A stretch of DNA of 12,242 nucleotides from Roseiflexaceae bacterium. Its GTDB lineage: Bacteria; Chloroflexota; Chloroflexia; Chloroflexales; Roseiflexaceae. Both the position numbers and the translations under genes were made by a program. The DNA is taken from assembly GCA_947462525.1 (NCBI GenBank), contig CANHPK010000020.1:1-12242 (forward strand). Direction: 5' to 3'. Position 1 is the first letter of the stretch. Each line of letters begins with the position of its first letter. Below are positions 1 to 6,842 of the stretch, piece after piece. The notes beneath the pieces were generated by a model that did not search any database, had not been told where the DNA came from, and worked only from the letters and a program-made list of their open reading frames with translations.

Positions 1-1344
1 CGGTGGGATTTGTCCTATACCGACACGACACTCGACCCGGGGACGTACACGGTCCAATTGACTGCATACGACAATGTCGGTAATGCACGCAACAGTAGTG
101 CATACACGTTCATCGTGCCTCAAATAGCTGCCCCAACCATATCAGGAATATCCATGCCGCAGAGTGCAATCCCTTCGAGCGCCAGACTCAGCGCATCTGT
201 CGCACCAGGGAACGGCATCACCACCGTCACCACCCGTGTCGAACTCGACACGACAGGTTCGACGGCAGCGCCGAGCACTCCGGTTACGGTCTGGGGCAGC
301 GATGGTACCGCTCTGATCAGCGATGGATTCGCAGACTCTGCTGCAGTCCAGACAGCATCAATCGCGCAGATTGCCTTCAACGGCACCGACGTCGTCGCAC
401 TCACCGCAGCGGGTGTCGTTACCAACATCATCCCATTGGCATCACAAACACAGAGTTTTGCACTCGGTAGTACAGTAAGTCCAGTCGTCCAGATTTCGTT
501 GAGTGCGAACCACTTGTTGGCACTCCACGGAGACGGAACCGTCGAGGCGGTCGGCTCCAATGGATCCGGTCAAACCACAGTACCAACGACCCTCGGTCGT
601 GCGGTCGCTGTCGCTGCAGGGAGCAGTTACAGCCTCGCCCTGCTCGAGACAGGCGAAGTCATCGGTTGGGGCAGCAACGCTGCCGGCCAGACAAATATAC
701 CCACTGGGGCACGATCAGGCGTGCGCCAAATTGCTGCAGGGCCTTCGCACGTACTCGCCATTGGGCACAACGGTGGGGTTATCGCATGGGGTGACTCGAG
801 CAATGGAAAAACGGCTGTCCCGCCTGAGGCATCCCGCGACATCATCCAAATCGCTACCGGTGCTCAACATTCGCTCGCACTGACAAGTGATGGCCGAGTC
901 TACGCATGGGGTAGTAACAGTGCCGGGCAGACAACCATTCCCGCTACCGCTGTAGACGTCATCGCCATCTATGCCAGCGAGACGACCAGTGCCGCAGTGA
1001 CCCGCTCCGGTCAAGTCATCTTCTGGGGATCAGCAACCGCACCGTCAGTAACGAATCCCGTCACGCTCGCGTTCACGAATTCCCGTGTCATTGCCCTCCA
1101 AGGAGCCATGCCTACCACACAGGTACGCACCATCCCGAGCGGAACGACCCCGGTACAAATTAGTCATACGTTTACCGGCCTCATATACAACAGGCGGTAT
1201 CGATACAGCATCACCGCGAGCAATCGCAACGGCTCGAACACCCAATCCGGCACATTCATTACACAGAGCACCCCGAGCACGGTCTTTCTGCCCATGCTCA
1301 GCGCCGATTCCAGCAGTACGCCGCCGCTCTCCGTGACGAAATAA
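1..1344 (+). CDS. Secreted RCC1-type propeller protein, 5'-truncated
   Basis: The reading frame is open from base 1, so the start and any signal peptide lie outside the window; the TTG at 10 is only an internal codon. In order it holds the end of an Ig-like domain (to about base 120, with an aromatic-Asp-Asn-Val-Gly-Asn turn), the first half of a fibronectin-III-like domain (about 175-282), an RCC1-type repeat array (about 283-1104), the second half of the FnIII-like domain (about 1114-1266) and a Ser/Thr/Pro tail ending at TAA 1342-1344. The repeats follow the pattern AAG-x-x-HSLAL-x-x-DG-x-V-x-AWG-x-N-x-x-GQTTIP. RCC1-type propellers are protein-interaction scaffolds; the bacterial secreted ones mostly have no assigned ligand. 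The tail contains VFLPML (1282-1299), resembling short FLPL-type C-terminal motifs I recall from Chloroflexota exported proteins. The next gene starts 11 bases downstream. Extracellular location is inferred from domain type; the ligand is unknown. Confidence 0.85.
   Translation, partial: RWDLSYTDTTLDPGTYTVQLTAYDNVGNARNSSAYTFIVPQIAAPTISGISMPQSAIPSSARLSASVAPGNGITTVTTRVELDTTGSTAAPSTPVTVWGSDGTALISDGFADSAAVQTASIAQIAFNGTDVVALTAAGVVTNIIPLASQTQSFALGSTVSPVVQISLSANHLLALHGDGTVEAVGSNGSGQTTVPTTLGRAVAVAAGSSYSLALLETGEVIGWGSNAAGQTNIPTGARSGVRQIAAGPSHVLAIGHNGGVIAWGDSSNGKTAVPPEASRDIIQIATGAQHSLALTSDGRVYAWGSNSAGQTTIPATAVDVIAIYASETTSAAVTRSGQVIFWGSATAPSVTNPVTLAFTNSRVIALQGAMPTTQVRTIPSGTTPVQISHTFTGLIYNRRYRYSITASNRNGSNTQSGTFITQSTPSTVFLPMLSADSSSTPPLSVTK
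283..1104 (+). repeat. Seven-blade RCC1-type repeat array with Velcro closure
   Basis: Six full repeats begin near bases 361, 484, 601, 721, 841 and 958, giving a pitch of about 34-41 residues. This is shorter than the 50-60 residues of eukaryotic RCC1 and typical of bacterial short repeats. A lone outer-strand half (PVTVWGSDGT, from about 283) precedes them and a lone inner-strand half (VTLAFTNSRVIALQG, 1060-1104) follows. Together the two halves would make a seventh blade, the usual way such rings close. The first and last blades are the most degenerate. The propeller fold is inferred from the repeat pattern. Confidence 0.7.
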
Positions 1345-1348
1345 AGGA
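1343..1348 (+). promoter_or_regulatory. Ribosome binding site of the large surface protein
   Basis: AAAGGA overlaps the TAA stop (1342-1344) of the upstream gene and sits 7 bases before the ATG at 1356. It fixes the start of the 1524-residue protein and argues for co-translation with the first gene. Confidence 0.75.
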
Positions 1349-1355
1349 ACAGACG

Positions 1356-4300
1356 ATGAAAAAGAATCTCTTCACCCTCTGTCTCTGTGTACTGCTGGCA
1401 GCCACCGTTATCAACCAATTGCCGCTCGAAGCAGCTCCTGCCAAACCGGCACCGGTAGTGATCCCACCAAGCAATGTGTCCCGTGTGTTGCCGCTGCCTA
1501 CCCGCGCGATGCCGATGTTCAACGGGCAAGTTATCCCCTGGGGGGTCCCTGCATCACGTTTGCTCAATGCACCACTCTCAACGGTCGGATCAATCGCGCA
1601 GGTCGTCGTCGGGGATCATCATGCCCTGGCTCTGTCGACATCGGGGCAGGTTGTCGGCTGGGGGACCAATACGGTGGGCGAGTTGACCATCCCGCCGACG
1701 GTCACCAACATCGTGGCAATCAGTGCGGGCAACCAGCATAGCGTCGCCCTCAAAGCAGACGGCAGCGTGTTGAGCTGGGGAGCCCCGGCAGCCCGCGTCA
1801 CCAACGCAGGGGTCATCCTGAATAATGTGTTGCAAATGGCGTCAGGTGATGCACACACGGTCTTTTTGCAGGCTACCGGCAGCCCGAATCTCGCCGTGAT
1901 GGGCAGCCTGTTGCAGCGCTCCTTGCCGGCGGAACTCACCGGCAAAACGTTCGTCCAGGTCGCTGCCGGGGACACATCCTCGTTGGCGCTTGACCAAGAC
2001 GGCAATGTCTATCGCTGGGGCAGCAACAACCTCATCCCCCCAACGGCGCAGTCCAATGTCACCAAACTCTTCGCACAGGGCGATGTCTATGCAGTCCAGC
2101 GCGACGATGGTCAGGTCGTGGTGTGGGGGAATATCGCTTCGATTAATTGGAACGGCCGGTCTTCACCGTTCGGACCGGTCACTCTGCGTAGTGTCGATGG
2201 CACAATGACGGGTCGGATTGTCGCACCGGCAGTAGGAACCAATACCCCGTTGCCGACGGCGACGCGGACGATGACGACCTACAACAATGTAGGCATGACA
2301 GCGTCTATGTCGTCTGTACAAGGAATCGAAGGTCCCTCTCGTGCGTTGGATGGGGTGATCCGTGGCGACTTCTGGGCAACTGGTGCGACACACATCCACA
2401 CAAATTATGAATTTGGAGCGTGGTGGGAAGTCGATTTGGGGTACACCCGTGACATTTCAACGATCACCATCCACGGCCGCACCGATTGTTGTACCACACG
2501 CTTGAACAACTCAAATGTGTTGCTTGGCAATGCGAGCTTTGGGAGTTCGATGAATGTGGTAAACAACAGAGCACTTGCACTGGACTGGCGCACGACTACC
2601 TGCAATAATCAGCTCCCGTGCACAGCGAATGCCGTGGCAATAAACACTGTTACGTTCCCCGCTGGTACACGCGCTCGTTTTGTGCGCATCCAACTCGAGG
2701 GTACTGATTATCTTAACTTTGACGAAGTTGTCATCAAAGGGATATTTGTCACGAACACCATCACGCCGACTGCTTCACAGACATTTACGCCGAGCAGAAC
2801 CCCAACCGCTACCGCGAGCAACACCGCGACTGCCACTTCAACCGCAACGAGCACCCCAACGAACACCCCATCCAACACTGCAACGAACACACCAACCAGA
2901 ACCCCCACATGGACGGCGAGCAACACCCCGACGCACACCCCCACCTTCACACCGACCAATACCCCTACCAATACCCCGACTAACACTCCAACCAACACCC
3001 CGAACTACACCATTGCGACATTCACTGGCCAACTGAGATCGCTCGAGGTCGCGCCATGGGGCATCGCACTCGGTGTGGGCAGTGATGCCCCAGTAGTATT
3101 CGCCTACAGCGGGCAGTCTGCACCAGCCGATCTCCCTCCAGACGCACTTACCCTGGGCATCAACCCATACCATCGCGCAGGCTTAGCACTAGCACCCGCT
3201 GCACCGATCCTCATCCCCACAGCGACGCCGTTTTTTGACCGCATGCCACTGCCCAGTACCACCAATACGACGGCGGGTTCGGTCGTGGTCTGGGGAGGAA
3301 CCGCATCGATTTTGACGGTACCCGCTGCGGCAACGAATATCGTACAGGTCGCCGCTGGAGGACATCATGTCGTTGCCCTGCGGGCTGATGGTACCGTTCT
3401 TGCCTGGGGCGATAATCCCAACGGCCAGACTACTATTCCTGCCAGCATTGCCACCGTGCCAGCACTCTCCAGTCCCTTGCGCGTGGTCGCAGTCGCAGCA
3501 GGCAGCCGTCACTCACTGGCACTGCGTGCCGATGGTACGGTTATCGGTTGGGGCGACAACAACAAGGGCCAGACGACCATACCGGTGGGATTGACGAATG
3601 TCATCCAGATTAGTGCCGGCAACAGCCATAGTGTCGCCCTCAAACGCGACGGCACCATTGTGGCGTGGGGCGACAACACCTACGGACAACTTTCCACACC
3701 GTTGCTGGGTGGCTTTGTCAAAATCGCAGCGTCCGGCTGGCATACCGTCGCCCTCAATCAAAGCGGTGCGGTGACGGCGTGGGGCCGTAATCACGTCGGC
3801 CAAATCACCATACCGAGCGGCGTGTACTCCGACATTGCAACCGGACCATACAACACCGTGTTGACCTACGCCGATGGAACGGTGACCGTCGTCGGTGACG
3901 ATACCTTCGATGAGCGCACCGTCCCCGAATCCATTTCTGTGCGTGTCGCAGTCGGGACGTACTTCATCACTGCAGTTACTCCCGACGGATCATTGACCGC
4001 GTGGGGGTTGAGCAACTCAAACCAACTCGACATACCACCTACCGTCGGGCGTGCCTATGCCGTCAGTGCCGGTGATGACTACGCAATTGCACTCATGAGC
4101 CCCGCTGACCCAACCCCCGTGGTCGGCACTGTCACACCTACCCCAGGCTATGACACCGTCCTGGAACTGCCTACGACACTGTGGACGGGGATCGCCGGGC
4201 GCTTCCCGATGCACCTCACCAGTCCAGTATCAAGATTCAGCGTGACGACCCCTTCAACAGCATTGCCGTATCTGTGTGGAACAGGCGCAACCTGCCCGCT

Positions 4301-5930
4301 GATTGTCACCGACGAAGCACTCGGTTCAGTCCTTTCCTTCGATGAACGTCTCGGCAACGAGGTGGTGAGCCCTGCTCCCGTGGTCCTTGCAAATACGTCG
4401 TTCACGGTGGCGTTTTGGGCGAAGCGGGCACGTGGAGTGACCGAAGAGACGATTCTCTCCCTCGGAGCGACCCAGGCCACCGGCAAACTCTTCTCATTCG
4501 GATTCGACACCGAAGGGCGCATCGAATGTGCGTTCTATGACGATAATTTGCTCACCGCAAACTGGTACAACGACACCCGCTGGCATCATTATGCGTGTGT
4601 CTACGACCGCACAACCAATGCGCGTCGCATTACTCGGGACGGGGTGGTTATCGCCGAGGACCGTGCCAAAGCACCATTCTCGGGTGCGGGTCCGCTGCTC
4701 GTCGGCCGACGTCCTGATCGTTCTGACGGTTTCAGAGGTTCGATAGACCGATTGGCCATCTACAACCGTGCACTGACGCCGAGCGAACTTTCCGCACCAG
4801 GCACATCGCCAACCAGCGGCGCGCTCGCCCAACTCGGCTTTGATGAACGTGTGTACGCGAGTGAGGCTCCGTCTCGTACACAACTTGTCTGTACCGTGAC
4901 GAGCAATTGTCCCGCCTCAGTCTTCGATGGAACATCGAGCAGACTCGCTCTTTCATTCAACGCCACCAGCAGCCCCTTGACAACCAGTGAGCCACTCATC
5001 CTCAAACCATTCACCGTTGCCTACTGGGCCAAGTCAACAGCGACTGGGCGACAAGTCGTCTTTGCACAGGGAACCGGGGCGTCGATGATGTCGATGGGTT
5101 TCACTGCGGACAACCGTGCCTTTTGTGCATTCGGTACAAATGAATCAACCAGTGCCGTTCTCGATACGCAAGGGCATTTCGTCTCGTGCACGCTCGATGG
5201 CACCAGCCGTACATTGAGCGTGGACGATACATTCACCACGACCACGGCAACGCTCAGCGGTACTGGGAATGGTGCGACCATGATTGCACCGCTCCCAACA
5301 GGGACAAACATCAAGTACCAGGGTATCCTCGATGATCTGGCAATCTACCGCATACCGCTCAATCGCAATCAAATCATCGAACTCGCAAATCGAAGCGCGA
5401 TAGCGCCACAACCGACCCTCGCAACCCTGACATCTACCCCTGTGGGCCGCTCCACCGCGACCAACAGCCGAACAATCACGGGCACCGCAACATTGAGTCG
5501 GACCGCAACCACGGTAGGCACCAAAACACCGCTCCGTGCCACGGTAACATACACACCGGCAGTCGCAGCGAGCTACACACGAACCAACACACCCAATATT
5601 TCATCTACCCCCAGCCGCACGAACACGGCGACGCTGACCCCTACCAACACCGTCGTCACATCGACGCCAACGATTACCTCGTCACCCACCAGCACATTCA
5701 CACGGACACCCCTCTTCCTGACACGGACATCATTGGCACGTCGCACACGTACCATAGCGTACCAAACGTCTGTCGCCGAAACTGCATACCCTGCAACGGC
5801 GACGGTCTATGCCCGAAGCACAAGCACTGCAGCTGCCCGTACCGCAACGATGGCGGCTGTACTCACCATCACTGCGTATCCGCTCCCCGGCACCGGGACA
5901 CCCACGCCATCACCGTACCCAGTACCATAA
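1356..5930 (+). CDS. Giant secreted multidomain protein: RCC1 propellers, F-type lectin, two LamG domains
   Basis: This 1524-residue protein is probably an extracellular glycan-binding or adhesion protein. Residues 1-29 are a signal peptide (MKKN, hydrophobic core, A-P-A before Lys30). Then come RCC1-type propeller A, first part (50-293); a fucolectin-like F5/8C domain (306-465) with R-x-D-C-C-x-x-R at 375-382; a Thr-Asn-Thr-Pro linker (467-551); a degenerate blade and half blade that seem to complete propeller A (552-616); propeller B (641-915); LamG-like 1 (935-1146); LamG-like 2 (1159-1346); and a Thr/Ser-rich tail (1350-1524). Short Thr-Pro spacers sit at 294-306, 617-640 and 917-933, as expected for domain boundaries. 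I see no catalytic motif. No sortase signal, transmembrane anchor or Cys lipobox at the signal-peptide cleavage site is present, so surface retention is unexplained. The start is set by AAAGGA upstream and by the signal peptide. It is followed by a strong terminator. Confidence 0.9.
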   Translation: MKKNLFTLCLCVLLAATVINQLPLEAAPAKPAPVVIPPSNVSRVLPLPTRAMPMFNGQVIPWGVPASRLLNAPLSTVGSIAQVVVGDHHALALSTSGQVVGWGTNTVGELTIPPTVTNIVAISAGNQHSVALKADGSVLSWGAPAARVTNAGVILNNVLQMASGDAHTVFLQATGSPNLAVMGSLLQRSLPAELTGKTFVQVAAGDTSSLALDQDGNVYRWGSNNLIPPTAQSNVTKLFAQGDVYAVQRDDGQVVVWGNIASINWNGRSSPFGPVTLRSVDGTMTGRIVAPAVGTNTPLPTATRTMTTYNNVGMTASMSSVQGIEGPSRALDGVIRGDFWATGATHIHTNYEFGAWWEVDLGYTRDISTITIHGRTDCCTTRLNNSNVLLGNASFGSSMNVVNNRALALDWRTTTCNNQLPCTANAVAINTVTFPAGTRARFVRIQLEGTDYLNFDEVVIKGIFVTNTITPTASQTFTPSRTPTATASNTATATSTATSTPTNTPSNTATNTPTRTPTWTASNTPTHTPTFTPTNTPTNTPTNTPTNTPNYTIATFTGQLRSLEVAPWGIALGVGSDAPVVFAYSGQSAPADLPPDALTLGINPYHRAGLALAPAAPILIPTATPFFDRMPLPSTTNTTAGSVVVWGGTASILTVPAAATNIVQVAAGGHHVVALRADGTVLAWGDNPNGQTTIPASIATVPALSSPLRVVAVAAGSRHSLALRADGTVIGWGDNNKGQTTIPVGLTNVIQISAGNSHSVALKRDGTIVAWGDNTYGQLSTPLLGGFVKIAASGWHTVALNQSGAVTAWGRNHVGQITIPSGVYSDIATGPYNTVLTYADGTVTVVGDDTFDERTVPESISVRVAVGTYFITAVTPDGSLTAWGLSNSNQLDIPPTVGRAYAVSAGDDYAIALMSPADPTPVVGTVTPTPGYDTVLELPTTLWTGIAGRFPMHLTSPVSRFSVTTPSTALPYLCGTGATCPLIVTDEALGSVLSFDERLGNEVVSPAPVVLANTSFTVAFWAKRARGVTEETILSLGATQATGKLFSFGFDTEGRIECAFYDDNLLTANWYNDTRWHHYACVYDRTTNARRITRDGVVIAEDRAKAPFSGAGPLLVGRRPDRSDGFRGSIDRLAIYNRALTPSELSAPGTSPTSGALAQLGFDERVYASEAPSRTQLVCTVTSNCPASVFDGTSSRLALSFNATSSPLTTSEPLILKPFTVAYWAKSTATGRQVVFAQGTGASMMSMGFTADNRAFCAFGTNESTSAVLDTQGHFVSCTLDGTSRTLSVDDTFTTTTATLSGTGNGATMIAPLPTGTNIKYQGILDDLAIYRIPLNRNQIIELANRSAIAPQPTLATLTSTPVGRSTATNSRTITGTATLSRTATTVGTKTPLRATVTYTPAVAASYTRTNTPNISSTPSRTNTATLTPTNTVVTSTPTITSSPTSTFTRTPLFLTRTSLARRTRTIAYQTSVAETAYPATATVYARSTSTAAARTATMAAVLTITAYPLPGTGTPTPSPYPVP
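1503..2234 (+). repeat. RCC1-type propeller A, first part (outer half-blade plus five blades)
   Basis: An outer-strand half (GQVIPWG, residues 57-63) is followed by five repeats beginning near residues 79, 118, 157, 198 and 234. The third (157-193) is degenerate and lacks the DG-x-V-x-x-WG signature. Residues 272-293 look like a remnant inner strand before a short Thr-Pro stretch leads into the lectin domain. Five blades plus a half do not close a ring; the missing parts seem to lie after the linker, at 3009-3203. Confidence 0.65.
2271..2750 (+). other. F-type lectin (fucolectin-like F5/8C) domain coding segment
   Basis: Residues 306-465 of the large protein. Recognisable features are ALDG (330-333), WWEVDLG (356-362), the TIHGRTDCCTTRL stretch (371-383) and a C-terminal ARFVRIQL strand (440-447). 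F-type lectins bind L-fucose with a His and the R-x-D-x4-R/K motif next to a vicinal Cys-Cys disulfide. Here R375, D377, C378-C379 and R382 fit exactly, and His346 or His348 could be the His ligand. An extra Cys pair (416, 422) may form a loop disulfide. Fucose binding is inferred from the motif. Confidence 0.75.
2754..3008 (+). repeat. Thr-Pro / TNTP low-complexity linker
   Basis: Residues 467-551 are almost only Thr, Pro, Asn, Ser and Ala, and end in consecutive TNTP units at about 533-549. The 12-base units differ at synonymous positions (ACC/ACT, AAT/AAC, CCT/CCG/CCA), so this is an old coding repeat rather than a recent slippage array. Such linkers are extended spacers and likely O-glycosylation sites. 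It is also the source of a spurious hydrophobic frame on the opposite strand. Confidence 0.9.
3009..3203 (+). repeat. RCC1-type propeller A, completing part (one blade plus closing half-blade)
   Basis: Residues 561-595 fit a degenerate RCC1-type repeat: VVFAYSGQSAPADLP lines up with the usual V-x-x-WG-x-N-x-x-GQTTIP end. Residues 596-616 (TLGINPYHRAGLALA) look like an inner strand without an outer partner, which the lone outer strand at residues 57-63 could supply. With the five blades before the lectin this gives seven. Sequence similarity is weak, so the assignment is an inference. Confidence 0.5.
3276..4100 (+). repeat. RCC1-type propeller B (seven blades, Velcro closure)
   Basis: A lone outer strand (GSVVVWGG, residues 641-648) is followed by six repeats beginning near residues 662, 709, 749, 787, 825 and 860, then a lone inner strand (RAYAVSAGDDYAIALM, 899-914). 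This is the same layout as in the upstream gene. The early repeats are near consensus (DG-x-V-x-x-WGDN-x-x-GQTTIP) and the fifth (825-856) is degenerate. A Thr-Pro spacer (917-933) follows. Confidence 0.75.
4158..5393 (+). repeat. Tandem LamG-like (concanavalin A-like) domains
   Basis: Two jelly-roll modules, residues 935-1146 and 1159-1346. The first shows FTVAFWAKR, WHHYACVYD, the RDGVVIAED strand, LLVGRRP and the terminal DRLAIYNRALTPSEL. The second is more diverged but keeps FTVAYWAKS and DDLAIYRIPLNRNQI. Each is led by a C-x5-C-P element (C974/C980; C1179/C1185) and each has a second Cys pair (C1058/C1081; C1257/C1278), suggesting a shared disulfide plan and origin by duplication. These folds usually bind glycans or proteins, often with calcium; the ligand is not visible. 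Confidence 0.8.
5403..5927 (+). repeat. Thr/Ser-rich C-terminal tail
   Basis: The last 175 residues are dominated by Thr, with Ser, Ala, Pro and Arg, first as TPT/TNT runs and then as Ala-Thr-rich runs with scattered Arg. The end reads TAYPLPGTGTPTPSPYPVP. It is probably extended and possibly glycosylated or associated with the cell wall. No hydrophobic anchor follows, so the tail itself may be the retention signal. Confidence 0.8.
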
Positions 5931-5951
5931 TCGCACGCACTTGCCACGAGT

Positions 5952-5991
5952 ACCACGACACCCCCGTGCAGTTGCACGGGGGTGTCGTGGT
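5952..5991 (+). terminator. Perfect 19-bp hairpin terminator after the surface-protein genes
   Basis: ACCACGACACCCCCGTGCA (5952-5970) pairs perfectly with 5973-5991 around a 2-base centre; the real loop is probably 4 or more bases. A weak T-rich stretch (TTTGGTGATTTCTG) follows on the + strand, while the - strand side has none. It lies 21 bases after the stop of the large gene, between convergent genes, so it chiefly ends + strand transcription and may block read-through both ways. Confidence 0.8.
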
Positions 5992-6011
5992 TTGGTGATT
6001 TCTGTCGTGGG

Positions 6012-6839
6012 TCAGAGCGCGCGCACTATCTCACGTTGGTACACAAACGGCTCCCATCCGCACTCCGACAACGCAGCCGCCATCCACGATGCATCTTCGA
6101 TGTTCACAAACCGTAACAGCTCAGCAGTGGTCTGCGACGCCACAGCCTGGACAACTTCTGCAACGGGTATCGTCGATCGCCAGTCGGGATGAATCCCAAG
6201 TTGCATCACACTCCCACTCGCGGCCTGGATGATGCCGTACGCCACCACCGTGGATCCTTCGATGCGCACCACGTAGTGAGCCCCCCGTGCCGAAGCAGCC
6301 GCCTGCTGCCAACTGGGTACATAGCCGTTGTACATCGCTTCGTCGATCCCTGCAGGGAGCTCGCTGCGCACCTCCCAGCCCGTTGGCAAGCGATGTTCGG
6401 GGGGTCGTCTGGTACGAACACACACAAATCGACGGGTGGTGGTGCATCCATGTCGCTCGTAGAGTGTCTGCGCGGCAGTGTTGTTTTCGAGCACCTCGAG
6501 CTGGAACGACACAGCACTTGCGGAGCTCAGCTGCGCCCACAATGCGTGCAACATACCACTGCCTATCCCTCTGCTCTGGTGACCCTGTCTGACGCCGGTT
6601 GCCGCGTCGTACGTGACCCGACCATGTGCTCCGTCACGGACGCCCACCAATACAAATCCGACCAGTGTGTCGGCATCAAAGCACCCGACTGATAGATTGA
6701 GCGAAACATCCCGTGAGTCCAACATTGCCGATAGCTCTGCAACCGAGAGCGACATGGGTACTTCATATGACCCAAACGCATCCACAAAGGCATCGTGGAT
6801 GTCTGTGATTGATACACCTTCCAATGTTCGATATTCCAT
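6012..6839 (-). CDS. Tandem GNAT-family N-acetyltransferase
   Basis: The protein has 275 residues. The first GNAT domain (about 1-140) has the acetyl-CoA loop Q-x-x-G-x-G at 88-93 (HQSRGIGSGM, 87-96) and the NNTAAQTLYERHG motif at 119-131, so it is probably the active half. The second half (about 154-275) has a degenerate GNAT pattern, LGIHPDWR (214-221) and VNIEDASWMAAALSECGW (245-262), without the Gly-rich loop. Such tandem enzymes transfer acetyl groups to small amines or antibiotics, but the substrate cannot be read here. Two ATGs are adjacent (6842 and 6839). GAGAGAGGG (6844-6852) is too close to the first and better spaced for the second, so 6839 is chosen. The frame stays open upstream to 7025, but that part has no family similarity. 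The gene stands alone, convergent with the surface genes. Confidence 0.85.
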   Translation of the reverse strand: MEYRTLEGVSITDIHDAFVDAFGSYEVPMSLSVAELSAMLDSRDVSLNLSVGCFDADTLVGFVLVGVRDGAHGRVTYDAATGVRQGHQSRGIGSGMLHALWAQLSSASAVSFQLEVLENNTAAQTLYERHGCTTTRRFVCVRTRRPPEHRLPTGWEVRSELPAGIDEAMYNGYVPSWQQAAASARGAHYVVRIEGSTVVAYGIIQAASGSVMQLGIHPDWRSTIPVAEVVQAVASQTTAELLRFVNIEDASWMAAALSECGWEPFVYQREIVRAL

Positions 6840-6842
6840 CAT

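Noticed and set aside
1356..1445. Lipoprotein signal at Cys9/Cys11 of the large protein
   Set aside because: The Cys residues lie inside the hydrophobic core without a lipobox pattern; an A-P-A site at residues 27-29 fits ordinary signal peptidase.
2708..2998. Open - strand frame rich in Val-Gly-Val-Leu repeats that looks like a membrane or elastin-like protein
   Set aside because: It is the antisense reading of the Thr-Pro linker; the repeat comes from the TNTP codons. It has no start context or independent support.
2754..3008. CRISPR-like or tandem DNA repeat array
   Set aside because: The 12-base units are in-frame codons with no spacers and with synonymous variation; this is a protein linker.
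5877..5927. LPGTG near the C-terminus as a sortase signal
   Set aside because: No hydrophobic segment or basic tail follows; only Pro/Thr-rich residues remain before the stop.
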